Made by a program: the position numbers and the translations under genes. The notes below the pieces were generated by a model. The model was not told the DNA's origin. It made no database searches and saw only the letters and a list, made by a program, of their open reading frames with translations. Below are positions 1-7,211 of a stretch of DNA of 19,309 nucleotides, piece by piece (position 1 is the first letter of the stretch; each line of letters starts with the position of its first letter). This stretch comes from JAQGMO01 sp050954505. Lineage in GTDB: Bacteria; Pseudomonadota; Gammaproteobacteria; Burkholderiales; Burkholderiaceae_D. The stretch covers positions 1-19,309 of the forward strand of contig JBPBPY010000250.1 in the NCBI GenBank assembly GCA_050954505.1, given 5' to 3'.

Positions 1-157
1 CGATGCCCAGCCTGGCCAGCGTCAGCAAATGGATGCCGCCGACACCGCCCATGCCGGCAATGGCGACACGCTTGCCGCGCAATGCCTGCTGTTCGCTTTT
101 GGTGGTCCAGCCAATGTTGCGTGAAAACGCCTGGTCGTAGGAAAAATCTGTCGTCAT
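1..157 (-). CDS. ThiF/MoeB/HesA-family adenylyltransferase, N-terminal fragment
   Basis: The gene runs off the left edge, so only 52 residues are visible. The reverse strand opens with an ATG at 157 and reads MTTDFSYDQAFSRNIGWTTK followed by an alpha/beta nucleotide-binding start, VAIAGMGGVGG, at residues 31-41. The GxGGxG pattern is the dinucleotide-like ATP-binding loop of E1-like enzymes (ThiF, MoeB, HesA), which adenylate a C-terminal carboxylate on a small protein or peptide partner. The leader RNIGW...EQ..L..KRV is typical of this family. No clear Shine-Dalgarno sequence precedes the ATG. The gene is divergent from the exopolysaccharide locus and shares its upstream spacer; nothing visible ties the two functionally. 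The substrate cannot be told from this fragment. Confidence 0.75.
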   Translation of the reverse strand, partial: MTTDFSYDQAFSRNIGWTTKSEQQALRGKRVAIAGMGGVGGIHLLTLARLGI

Positions 158-634
158 GGTAAGTGGCACCGGTTGGTTGAGTTCGGCTGGCCTTGAATGA
201 ACGAGGCGCGTTTCCGGGCGGGCAGGAGTGTGCGAATTTGCCCACAAATTTCCTTGCTATTTCTGCCTTTCAGCGCGCGACTCCATTAAAATGCAACCGA
301 CTTCAGAATTCGAATTAATTTAATTTACAACGCGACGCTTGATGTAACCAAGTTATATGGGAATGTGTCGAAAAATACCAGTCCTGTGTTGCTTCGAACA
401 CATAACGATGTTTCTCTATAACAACAAAATAAGTGTTTGTGAGCATTGGTTGCTATGCTGAGGCTTGTCTTTGTGGCATTCTGGCAATGAATGATTGATC
501 GATTCGGGTTGCACGCTGCCGAGGCACCGGCAATGTCGCTGCGCCGCTGCACCGAAACGACGGCCCTGGCTGGTTTCACCTTCATGTTTGACATGACGCA
601 GATTGCAGCAGGTCGTCGACTTTAACCCGGATCA

Positions 635-686
635 CCAATTTTGATCTCAACTTGTTTCCCAATTTTAATCCATGCAATTTTCAATC
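635..686 (+). repeat. Three CAATTTT-type direct repeats in the leader of the export gene
   Basis: Three similar short words stand just upstream of the first EPS gene: CCAATTTTGATC at 635-646, CCAATTTTAATC at 659-670 and GCAATTTTCAATC at 674-686. The first two start 24 bases apart and the third 15 bases after the second. They end six bases before the ribosome-binding site. They could be regulator or RNA-binding sites in the leader, or simply AT-rich sequence. No function is shown by the sequence. Confidence 0.35.
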
Positions 687-691
687 ATCTC

Positions 692-700
692 AAGGAGGAG
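692..700 (+). promoter_or_regulatory. Strong ribosome-binding site that fixes a TTG start
   Basis: AAGGAGGAG at 692-700 is a near-perfect Shine-Dalgarno sequence ending six bases before the TTG at 707. An in-frame TAA at 704-706 directly precedes the TTG, so no earlier in-frame start is possible. The next in-frame ATG would remove the signal peptide and lipobox. The combination of strong site and weak start codon decides the start of the export lipoprotein. Confidence 0.85.
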
Positions 701-706
701 ATCTAA

Positions 707-1342
707 TTGAACTCAACATTTTCCAGCGCTGCACAGTGGTTATCACGCGTGGCGGCAGTTGCTTCGATCCTGGCGCTGGGCGCTTGCGCAAGCCAGAAGT
801 TGCCCGCTGCACCGGACAGCGACCCGGCAACGGCGGCACATGATTACCTGATCGGTCCTGGCGACATGGTCAGCATTGCAGTCTGGCGCAATCCTGAAGT
901 CTCGCAGTCGGTACCGGTGCGTCCGGACGGCAAGATCACCACACCGCTGGTCCAGGATCTCGACGCCAGCGGCAAGACCTCGACGCAGCTGGCGCGCGAC
1001 ATCGAAAAGGCGCTGGAAAAATTCATCCAGCAGCCGATCGTCACCGTCATCGTCACCAGTTTTGTCGGTCCCTACAGCGAACAGATCCGCGTCATCGGCC
1101 AGGCCGCCAAGCCTCAGGCACTGCCGTACCGGGAACGCATGTCCCTCATGGATGTGATGATTGCCGTTGGCGGCGTGACCGAATTTGCTGCAGGCAACAA
1201 GGCGGTACTGATCCGCAATGTCGATGGCAAGCAGCAGAAGTTCGCCATTCGCCTCAATGACCTGGTCAAGGCAGGCGACCTGTCGGCCAATGTCAACATG
1301 CGTCCGGGCGATGTGCTGGTAATTCCAGAAAGTTTTTTCTGA
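707..1342 (+). CDS. XrtA/PEP-CTERM-type exopolysaccharide export lipoprotein (Wza-like)
   Basis: This 211-residue protein begins at a TTG with a strong ribosome-binding site. Residues 1-27 form a lipoprotein signal: SSAAQWLSRV, a hydrophobic stretch, then LGAC with the predicted lipidated Cys27. After a short Ala/Pro linker, YLIGPGDMVSIAVWRNPEVS (about 47-66) opens the polysaccharide export (PES/Wza N-terminal) domain. A SLBB-like part follows from about residue 120 (IRVIGQAAKPQALPYRERMS), and the protein ends in RPGDVLVIPESFF. It would sit in the outer membrane and form or cap the exit channel for the polymer. It is shorter than E. coli Wza and matches the compact export proteins of XrtA-type EPS loci (TIGR03027-like, from memory). 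A hairpin and a candidate promoter follow it, so it may be partly separate from the downstream operon. Confidence 0.9.
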   Translation: MNSTFSSAAQWLSRVAAVASILALGACASQKLPAAPDSDPATAAHDYLIGPGDMVSIAVWRNPEVSQSVPVRPDGKITTPLVQDLDASGKTSTQLARDIEKALEKFIQQPIVTVIVTSFVGPYSEQIRVIGQAAKPQALPYRERMSLMDVMIAVGGVTEFAAGNKAVLIRNVDGKQQKFAIRLNDLVKAGDLSANVNMRPGDVLVIPESFF

Positions 1343-1371
1343 GTTCGACTGAATAAGCACCTCAGTCAGAC

Positions 1372-1400
1372 AGCGGCCGGTGCATCATCGGCCGTTTGTT
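1372..1400 (+). terminator. Candidate intrinsic terminator after the export gene
   Basis: CGGCCG at 1374-1379 and CGGCCG at 1389-1394 pair around a nine-base loop. The stem extends to eight pairs with a G-U and an A-U, and TTTGTT (1395-1400) follows. It starts 29 bases after the stop codon. The T-run is short and interrupted, so termination may be partial, leaving read-through into the chain-length gene. Confidence 0.4.
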
Positions 1401-1449
1401 CAAGTGGACAGCAGTCGCAGGACTTAAAATCACGCAATTGAAATTGTTG

Positions 1450-1478
1450 TTGAGTTGCCTTTAGGCAACCTGTAGGAT
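1450..1478 (+). promoter_or_regulatory. Candidate sigma-70 promoter for the chain-length gene
   Basis: TTGAGT at 1450-1455 and TAGGAT at 1473-1478 are separated by 17 bases, each matching the consensus at four of six positions. The spacer contains a small hairpin, GTTGCC TTTA GGCAAC (1454-1469), which could be an operator or chance. Its place just downstream of a terminator-like hairpin makes a second transcription start plausible. The hexamers are weak on their own. Confidence 0.3.
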
Positions 1479-1541
1479 AGGGCGCATGGTACCTGGCCTC
1501 GGCGTCCAAGGGCAGGACAGGGCAGCCCGGCGCCGGCGTGT

Positions 1542-1629
1542 GACCAGGGAGACCAGGGAGACCGGTGCGACCGGTGCGACCGGCGCGACCGGTGCATTTG
1601 GGCAAAGACCCGGTGCATTCGGGCAAAGA
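1542..1629 (+). repeat. 9-bp tandem repeat plus 20-bp direct repeat in the spacer
   Basis: Six contiguous 9-base units occupy 1542-1595: GACCAGGGA twice, then GACCGGTGC, GACCGGTGC, GACCGGCGC and GACCGGTGC. Overlapping the last unit, a 20-base word CCGGTGCATTTGGGCAAAGA (1589-1608) recurs with one mismatch at 1610-1629. The array lies between the candidate promoter and the chain-length start, so it would be in the 5' leader. The graded change in unit sequence suggests slippage and duplication. Because the period is nine, copy changes would not shift a reading frame through it. Confidence 0.85.
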
Positions 1630-1721
1630 GCGTAGCAGTGCATAAATTATTCGTGTCAGGCGTCACCGGGGAACGTTTTCCGCGGTGCCGGGCGCCCGTC
1701 ACACAACAGAGAGATGAAACG

Positions 1722-3239
1722 ATGGAAGACCTGATCAGCCAGCTGCTATTCTTTGTAAAAGGAATATGGAAATACCGCTGGTACGCAGTCGTTCTCAGCT
1801 GGCTCGTTGCGCTGGTGGGCTGGGGCTATGTCTACCGCCTGCCGGACGACTACCGCGTCACCTCGCGCGTGTATGTGGATACCGAAAGCCTGCTCAAGCC
1901 ACTCATGGCCGGCATGGCCAACATCCCCAATACCGAACAGCAGGTCTCGATCATGAGTCGCACGCTGGTCAGCCGCCCGAATGTGGAAAAGGTCATCCGC
2001 ATGGTCGACCTCGACCTGAAGGCATCGAACCCGAAGGACCGTGAAACCCTGGTCACCGACCTGATGAAGGAAATCCGCATCACCGGTACCGGCCGCGACG
2101 ACATCTATTCGATCTCGTACAACAACCCCAATCCCAAGGTCGCCAAGGACGTGGTGCAATCGCTGCTGACGATCTTCGTTGAGAGCAGCATCGGCGACAA
2201 GAAGAACGATTCCGACAAGGCAGTGCAGTTCATCGAAGACCAGATCAAGCAATACGATCAAAAGCTCGCAACGGCGGAAAACGCGCTCAAGGAATTCAAG
2301 CTCAAGCACGCCGGCCTGTTGCCGCGTGAAGGCAGCAACTATGCCGCCCAGCTGACGGCCTCGCAGGATCAGCTCAACCAGGCCCGCCTGGACCTGCGCG
2401 AAGCCGAGCAGGCACGCAATGCCATCAAGTCGCAATTGAACGGCACCTCCTCGGGCGGCTCGGGTACTGCGCCGTCATTGAACCCGGAACTCGACGAGCG
2501 CATCCTGTCGCTGCAGAAGAACCTCGACAGCCTGCGCCTGACGTATACCGATGCGCATCCCGACATTGTTTCCACGCGCCGCCTGATCACCCAGCTGCAG
2601 CAGCAAAAGGCCGACGAAGCCAAGATGGTCAGGAGTGCCGACCCCAGCCGCAACTACAGTCCGCTGATGCAGCAACTGAACATGTCGCTGTCCACCGCCG
2701 AAGCCAAGGTCGCCTCGATGCGCGCGCGTGTCGATGAATTCAGCTCGCGCAATGCGCGCCTGCAAGGCCAGCTCACCGCCGGTCCGCAGGTCGAGTCGGA
2801 ACTGACCCAGCTCAATCGCGACTACACCGTCAACAAGGAAAACTACGACAAGCTGGTCGAGCGGCGCGAGTCGGCACGGCTGTCCGGCGACCTCAATGCC
2901 ACCACCGACATGATCAAGTTCCGTGTCGTCGATCCACCGACGGTGCCGCTGCGCCCGACCGGCCCGGACCGTCCGAAACTGGTCTCGGCAGTGTTTGCCG
3001 CCGCCTTGCTGGCCGGTGTTGGTTTTGCCCTGTTGATGAGCCAGATCCGCCCGACCTTCGTCAGCCAGCACAGCCTGCGCGAAGTCACCGGCCTGCCGAT
3101 CCTCGGTGCGGTGTCGATGAACTGGACGCCATTGGAAAAGACCAAGCGCAAGCGCAGCGTGTATGTGTTTGGCGTGGCGGTACTGGTGCTGGCGCTGGTG
3201 TATGCGGGTGGACTCACGCGCCTGGTGCTGGCAGCTTGA
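1722..3239 (+). CDS. XrtA-type polysaccharide chain-length determinant (Wzz/PCP family)
   Basis: The 505-residue protein starts at ATG 1722, preceded by AGAGAGA at 1708-1714. An in-frame GTG at 1638 would add 28 residues unlike the family, so I reject it. MEDLISQLLFFVKGIWKYRW leads into a first membrane segment at about 20-38, the usual Wzz start. A long periplasmic region follows with heptad-rich coiled coil from about 165 to 380 (QFIEDQIKQYDQKLATAENA and similar). A second membrane segment lies at about 418-440 after the Pro-rich RPTGPDRPK, and an extra C-terminal hydrophobic helix at about 480-504. It would act in the inner membrane as a polysaccharide co-polymerase setting polymer length, partnered by the next gene's kinase. 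It resembles the TIGR03007 group. Confidence 0.9.
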   Translation: MEDLISQLLFFVKGIWKYRWYAVVLSWLVALVGWGYVYRLPDDYRVTSRVYVDTESLLKPLMAGMANIPNTEQQVSIMSRTLVSRPNVEKVIRMVDLDLKASNPKDRETLVTDLMKEIRITGTGRDDIYSISYNNPNPKVAKDVVQSLLTIFVESSIGDKKNDSDKAVQFIEDQIKQYDQKLATAENALKEFKLKHAGLLPREGSNYAAQLTASQDQLNQARLDLREAEQARNAIKSQLNGTSSGGSGTAPSLNPELDERILSLQKNLDSLRLTYTDAHPDIVSTRRLITQLQQQKADEAKMVRSADPSRNYSPLMQQLNMSLSTAEAKVASMRARVDEFSSRNARLQGQLTAGPQVESELTQLNRDYTVNKENYDKLVERRESARLSGDLNATTDMIKFRVVDPPTVPLRPTGPDRPKLVSAVFAAALLAGVGFALLMSQIRPTFVSQHSLREVTGLPILGAVSMNWTPLEKTKRKRSVYVFGVAVLVLALVYAGGLTRLVLAA

Positions 3240-3385
3240 CCGCTCTGTCTTCAGGGTTCGGCCAGCAGCGCCGGCTCCGTGGCAGCAAGGAATTTAACGA
3301 CAAAGCGGCGTAGCACTCAAGCCGTGATGCCTGCACCGCCAGTCGCGACGATGGCGGCACATATCGAATACAGGTAGGAGAAAAC

Positions 3386-4447
3386 GTGAGCATTATTGAA
3401 AAAGCAGCAGGCCGGCTCGACAAGGGCCGCAATGAAGCGCCACCGACTGCGCCGCTGATCGCCGAAGCCGAGCTGGTTGCGGCAGCGCAGGCGCGGGTCG
3501 AGTTGCCCGCGGCAGCGCCTGTCGCACCCGCTGTCATTCCCGCCTCGAAGTTTGCCATGCCGTCGGCTTATGCCAAAACCGTGCCGGTCGCCCCTGCGGC
3601 AGCGCCGGCAGCGCCGGCACCGCGCCTGGGGCCGGCGTCTGATGGCGCAGGCAATGAACAGGTAGTCGCAGCAGCGGTCGATGGGCTGCTGGAGACTCCT
3701 TCGCCAGCTGTCCTGCCGCTGCAAAAGGGCAGTCATGTGGACATCAACATGGCGCTGCTCGAAAGGCTGGGCATTGTCACGCCTGGCATGGGCCGCACGC
3801 CGGTGGCCGAAGAATTCCGCATGATCAAGCGCCCGCTGCTGCAGAACGCTTTCAAGCAGGATGCCTCCAAGCGCCACAGCAACCTGATAATGGTCACCAG
3901 TTCGCTGCCCGGCGAAGGCAAGACCTTTTGCTCGATCAACCTGGCCATGAGCATTGCCATGGAAATGGATCATACCGTGCTGCTGGTCGACGCCGACGTC
4001 GCCCGCCCATCGGTACTGCGCACGCTCGGCCTGGAAGCGCGTCCCGGCTTGATGGATGTGCTGCTCGACGACACGCTGGAACTCTCCGATGTCATGCTGC
4101 GCACCAATGTCGACACCCTGCGCATCCTGCCGGCCGGACGCCTGCATCCGAACGCCACCGAATTGCTGGCCAGCCTGTCGATGAGCAACCTGCTCGACCA
4201 GATCGCGCAGCGTTATCCCGACCGTATCGTGATTTTCGACTCGCCGCCGCTGCTGCTGACCTCGGAATCGAAAGCGCTGGCCAGCAACATGGGCCAGATC
4301 GTTCTGGTGGTCGAAGCCGAAACCACCACCCAGCATGCACTCAAGGATGCGATTCGCCGCCTTGGCGCAACCAGCAATGTCAGCCTCATCTATAACAAGA
4401 CCAAGGCATTCACGGGCGATGGCGCCTACGGCTACGGGTACAACTGA
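3386..4447 (+). CDS. XrtA-associated tyrosine autokinase (BY-kinase, CpsD/Wzc cytoplasmic-type)
   Basis: The GTG at 3386 has TAGGAG five bases upstream and gives MSIIEKAAGRLDKG, the usual start of this family; the product is 353 residues. An Ala/Pro-rich low-complexity linker (about 37-82) precedes the kinase domain. Walker A is SSLPGEGKT (about 171-180), Walker A' is VLLVDADVARPS (about 198-209) and Walker B is IVIFDSPPLLL (about 279-289). The C-terminus, GDGAYGYGYN, carries three tyrosines, the expected autophosphorylation cluster. It would be cytoplasmic, docked on the chain-length protein, cycling phosphorylation to drive polymerisation and export. It resembles TIGR03018. The 146-base spacer upstream shows no terminator, so co-transcription is likely. 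Its stop is one base before the next start. Confidence 0.9.
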   Translation: MSIIEKAAGRLDKGRNEAPPTAPLIAEAELVAAAQARVELPAAAPVAPAVIPASKFAMPSAYAKTVPVAPAAAPAAPAPRLGPASDGAGNEQVVAAAVDGLLETPSPAVLPLQKGSHVDINMALLERLGIVTPGMGRTPVAEEFRMIKRPLLQNAFKQDASKRHSNLIMVTSSLPGEGKTFCSINLAMSIAMEMDHTVLLVDADVARPSVLRTLGLEARPGLMDVLLDDTLELSDVMLRTNVDTLRILPAGRLHPNATELLASLSMSNLLDQIAQRYPDRIVIFDSPPLLLTSESKALASNMGQIVLVVEAETTTQHALKDAIRRLGATSNVSLIYNKTKAFTGDGAYGYGYN

Positions 4448-4448
4448 G

Positions 4449-6047
4449 ATGGCAAAAAAGATGGTGAAAAAGACGGTGCACGTGGCAGGACCAAAGACAG
4501 CAAGCAAACTTCAACGCCAGCATTTCCTGCGGCCGGTGAAACTGGCCATGTTTACCGTCATGCTGGTGCAGTCGCCGTTCGGCTCGGCGGCAGAGTGGCG
4601 CATCGTGCCTACCGCAACGCTGCGCGAAACCTATTCCGACAATGCCAACAATGCGACCCGTGGCAACGAGCAGTCCGACTTCATCACCGATATCTCGCCC
4701 GGTGTGCAGATCACCGGAACCGGCCGGCGCTTGCGACTCAATGCCGACTATTCGATGCACAACCTGCTGTATGCCAACGGCACCCAGGGCAGCTCGATCG
4801 TCAACCAGCTCAATGCCAACGGCTTTGCCGAACTGGTCGATGACCTGGTGTTTCTCGATGCGTCCGCCAGCGTCAGCCGGCAAAGCATTTCCGCCTTTGG
4901 TCCGCAGAGCGACAACCTCTACAGCAATACCAATGCGACCAATGTGCGCACGGTGAGCCTGAGCCCGTTTACCCGTTACCGCTTCGGCAACCAGGCCACC
5001 AGCGAAGTGCGTTTTGCCCATACCGCGACGAGCACCGGTCAAGCCGGCCTGTCGAATTCGCAGACCGACTCGCTCAGTGCCACGCTCGACAGCGGTACCG
5101 CCTTCAATACCGTTGGCTGGGGTGTGCATGCCAACAAGTCCAATACGCACTACACCGAAACCCAGTCGCAGCAGTCGCAAAACGAGGGCGCCAACCTGCG
5201 CTACCGGCTCAACAACCAGTTGAGCCTGACGGCGACCGGCGGTTATGAATCCTACAGCTATGCCGTGACCGACGGCGAGAAGCCCGAAGGCAAGTACTGG
5301 TCGACCGGTTTCATCTGGGCGCCTACCGAGCGCACCCATGTCGACGCTTCGTTCGGGCGCCGCTACTACGGCAATTCATATGCACTCAATGCCTCGAACC
5401 GCAGCCGCTATGTGACCACCACGCTGGTCTACAGCGAAGACATCACCACTTCGCAGGAACAATTTGCCCAGCAGACCAGTACCAGCACGGCAACGCTGTT
5501 CGATACGCTGTTCCAGGCCAGCGTGCCGGACGCAACGCTGCGCTCCCAGGCGGTTGCCGCCTTCATCCGCAACAATGGCTTGCCCGAGTCGTTTGCCAGC
5601 AGTGTCAATTCGCTGACCAACCGCATCTTCCTGCAAAAGCGCGCCCAGCTCTCCACGGCGTTTACGGCATCGAAAACCACCGTGGTGGCGTCAGCCTATA
5701 CCACCACGCGGGAAGCCCAGTCCGGTGCCCAGGCCGATGCCTCGCTGCTGTCGGCAAACAGTTTTGCCCTCGATGCCGACAACCGTGTCACCGGCGTCTC
5801 GCTGTTTGGCACCGTGCGCGTGTCGCCGGTGTCGACGGCCAACCTCGGCACCTCGCTGGCGCGCACCACCTCGCTCAACAGCGACCGGCGTGATACCAAC
5901 AAGAACGTTACACTGGGCTTGTCGACGCAATTCCAGCCCAAGCTGCGCGGCACTGTCGAACTGCGGCGCAATCAAACCGATTCCAACCTGACCGGTGGTA
6001 GCACGCGCGAAAATGCAATCAGCGCCTACCTGTCAATGCAGTTATAA
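4449..6047 (+). CDS. PEP-CTERM/XrtA-associated outer-membrane beta-barrel protein
   Basis: I start this 532-residue protein at ATG 4449, one base after the kinase stop; an ATG at 4461 is also possible, and an ATG at 4335 inside the kinase gene is rejected. A Lys-rich N-region, hydrophobic VKLAMFTVMLVQSPFG and a cleavage site near SAAEW (about 46-50) form a signal peptide. The mature protein alternates polar and hydrophobic residues in many beta-strand-like stretches, is rich in Thr, Ser, Asn and Gln, and ends in AISAYLSMQL, a barrel-like C-terminus with a terminal hydrophobic residue. It resembles TIGR03016, found only in XrtA EPS loci, whose exact role is unknown. A role as an outer-membrane export pore is inferred from its place and fold. 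Confidence 0.85.
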   Translation: MAKKMVKKTVHVAGPKTASKLQRQHFLRPVKLAMFTVMLVQSPFGSAAEWRIVPTATLRETYSDNANNATRGNEQSDFITDISPGVQITGTGRRLRLNADYSMHNLLYANGTQGSSIVNQLNANGFAELVDDLVFLDASASVSRQSISAFGPQSDNLYSNTNATNVRTVSLSPFTRYRFGNQATSEVRFAHTATSTGQAGLSNSQTDSLSATLDSGTAFNTVGWGVHANKSNTHYTETQSQQSQNEGANLRYRLNNQLSLTATGGYESYSYAVTDGEKPEGKYWSTGFIWAPTERTHVDASFGRRYYGNSYALNASNRSRYVTTTLVYSEDITTSQEQFAQQTSTSTATLFDTLFQASVPDATLRSQAVAAFIRNNGLPESFASSVNSLTNRIFLQKRAQLSTAFTASKTTVVASAYTTTREAQSGAQADASLLSANSFALDADNRVTGVSLFGTVRVSPVSTANLGTSLARTTSLNSDRRDTNKNVTLGLSTQFQPKLRGTVELRRNQTDSNLTGGSTRENAISAYLSMQL

Positions 6048-6062
6048 CCAGGGCAGCACGCG

Positions 6063-7067
6063 ATGTATCAATCTTTTTATGGATTCAACGCCAAGCCATT
6101 CCAGCTGCGGCCCGATCCGAATTTCTTCTACGGCAGCAAGGGCCACAAGCGGGCCATGGCGTATCTCGAATACGGCCTGTCGCAGGGAGAGGGCTTCATC
6201 GTCATCACCGGCGAGGTCGGTGCCGGCAAAACCACGCTGGTGCGCAACCTGTTTCGCAAGCTGGCAGCCGACAATATCGTCGCCGCCCAGATCGTCAACA
6301 CCCATCTCAATTCCGACGATACGCTGCGCATGGTGGCGTCGGCATTTGGCCTGCCATATGAAGCGGCAACCAAGGCGTCATTGCTGACGCGGCTGGAAAA
6401 GTTTTTCCGTGAGTGCGACCGCCAGGGCAAGCGCGTCCTGCTGGTGGTCGACGAGGCGCAGAACCTGTTGCCGCAGACGGTGGAAGAGTTGCGAATGCTG
6501 TCGAACTTCCAGACCGCCGACAAGTCGCTGCTGCAAACCTTTTTGCTGGGGCAGCCGGAGTTCCGCAAGACCCTGCATGGCGAAGACATGCTGCAGCTGC
6601 GCCAGCGTGTCATTGCCACCTATCACCTGGGGCCGATGGACCTGGCGGAAACCCAGGCCTATGTGGAACACCGGCTGGCAACCGTCGGCTGGACTGGCGA
6701 CCCGGCGTTTTCCGCCGATGCATTCGCTGCCATTCACACCTATTCCGGCGGCATTCCTCGCAAGATCAATTCCCTTTGCGACCGCTTGCTGCTGATGGGG
6801 TTTCTCGAAGAGCTGCATGCATTCACCGCCGCACAGGTCAAGGAAGTGGTCGACGACATCCAGGAAGAATTTGCCGTACCGGCCAGTGAAATGATTTCGA
6901 CTTCCAGCTTTGGCGTGCAGAACATGGCCGGGGAGGGCATGGGCATGGGCGGCCACTACGACAGTTCAATGGAATCAATGGATGAACGGCTCTCGAAGAT
7001 CGAGCGTTCGGTCGGCTCGGTCCTCGATGTGCTCAAGCGCCTGGTCGGCAATGCCAAGGTTGGCTGA
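6063..7067 (+). CDS. XrtA/PEP-CTERM-associated ATPase (ExeA/GspA-like AAA)
   Basis: The 334-residue protein opens with MYQSFYGFNAKPFQLRPDPN, the classic start of ExeA-like AAA ATPases. Walker A is GEVGAGKT (50-57) and Walker B is VLLVVDEAQNL (125-135). LRMLSNFQ and LLGQPEFR follow as expected in the sensor-1 region, then SGGIPRKINSLCDRLLL in the lid. After about residue 270 comes a Gly/Met-rich linker and a short helical tail (MDERLSKIERSVGSVLDVLK, about 303-322). No membrane segment or peptidoglycan-binding domain is present, unlike full ExeA. It matches the TIGR03015 group. It may energise assembly of the envelope export complex, but its partner is not known. It starts 15 bases after the barrel gene. 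Confidence 0.88.
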   Translation: MYQSFYGFNAKPFQLRPDPNFFYGSKGHKRAMAYLEYGLSQGEGFIVITGEVGAGKTTLVRNLFRKLAADNIVAAQIVNTHLNSDDTLRMVASAFGLPYEAATKASLLTRLEKFFRECDRQGKRVLLVVDEAQNLLPQTVEELRMLSNFQTADKSLLQTFLLGQPEFRKTLHGEDMLQLRQRVIATYHLGPMDLAETQAYVEHRLATVGWTGDPAFSADAFAAIHTYSGGIPRKINSLCDRLLLMGFLEELHAFTAAQVKEVVDDIQEEFAVPASEMISTSSFGVQNMAGEGMGMGGHYDSSMESMDERLSKIERSVGSVLDVLKRLVGNAKVG

Positions 7068-7099
7068 AGTTTCGGGCCAGCCACTGCAGCCATGGCACG

Positions 7100-7186
7100 A
7101 TCGGTAACAGCAACATTGGCAACAGCACCATCGGTAACAGCACCATCGGTAACAGCAACATCGGCAACATCGGCAACATCAGCATC
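7100..7186 (+). repeat. 15-bp/9-bp tandem repeat before the deacetylase gene
   Basis: Four 15-base units stand at 7100-7114, 7115-7129, 7130-7144 and 7145-7159 (type ATCGGTAACAGCACC). They are followed by two 9-base units ATCGGCAAC at 7160-7168 and 7169-7177 and a degenerate ATCAGCATC to 7186. The 9-base unit is the first part of the 15-base unit. All periods are multiples of three, and an in-frame ATG at 7092 could read the array as a Ser/Thr/Ala/Val-rich peptide joined to the deacetylase. I take it as non-coding because the downstream ATG has the better ribosome-binding site. Confidence 0.88.
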
Positions 7187-7199
7187 ACTCGCGAATGCG

Positions 7200-7206
7200 A
7201 CGGAGA
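7200..7206 (+). promoter_or_regulatory. Ribosome-binding site choosing the deacetylase start
   Basis: ACGGAGA at 7200-7206, with core GGAG at 7202-7205, lies six bases before ATG 7212. The alternative in-frame ATG at 7092 has no such site and would prefix 40 repeat-encoded residues. This favours translation from 7212. Confidence 0.6.
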
Positions 7207-7211
7207 ACCCA

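Larger units (their letters stand above)
158..706. other. Non-coding spacer upstream of the EPS locus
   Basis: This is 549 bases between divergent genes with no convincing coding sequence. The part around 285-470 is markedly richer in A+T than the surrounding genes, with runs such as GAATTAATTTAATTTACA near 311-328, as expected for a promoter region. I found no clean sigma-70 pair. A TTGACA at 588-593 has no -10 match at 16-18 bases, and the extended -10-like TGCTATGCT at 451-459 has no -35. No good sigma-54 -24/-12 element was seen either. The EPS promoter probably lies here, giving a long 5' leader, but I cannot place it. Confidence 0.6.

Noticed and set aside
588..593. TTGACA as a -35 box for the EPS operon
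   Set aside because: No -10-like hexamer lies 16-18 bases downstream.
325..594. 89-codon reading on the - strand in the EPS leader
   Set aside because: No ribosome-binding site, AT-rich low-information sequence, and no recognisable family features. It looks like a chance open frame.
1366..1626. Collagen-like Gly-x-y reading on the - strand (GRTGRTGLPGLPG)
   Set aside because: The pattern is produced by the 9-bp repeat read in one frame; the neighbouring frames are open too, and there is no start signal.
1542..1629. CRISPR array
   Set aside because: The repeats are contiguous 9-base units without spacers and there are no cas genes.
1638..1721. GTG start 28 codons upstream of the chain-length ATG
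   Set aside because: The added residues do not fit the Wzz start, while ATG 1722 begins the typical N-terminus and has a purine-rich site upstream.
4335..4448. Upstream ATG extending the beta-barrel gene into the kinase gene
   Set aside because: It would overlap the kinase by 113 bases and bury the signal peptide.
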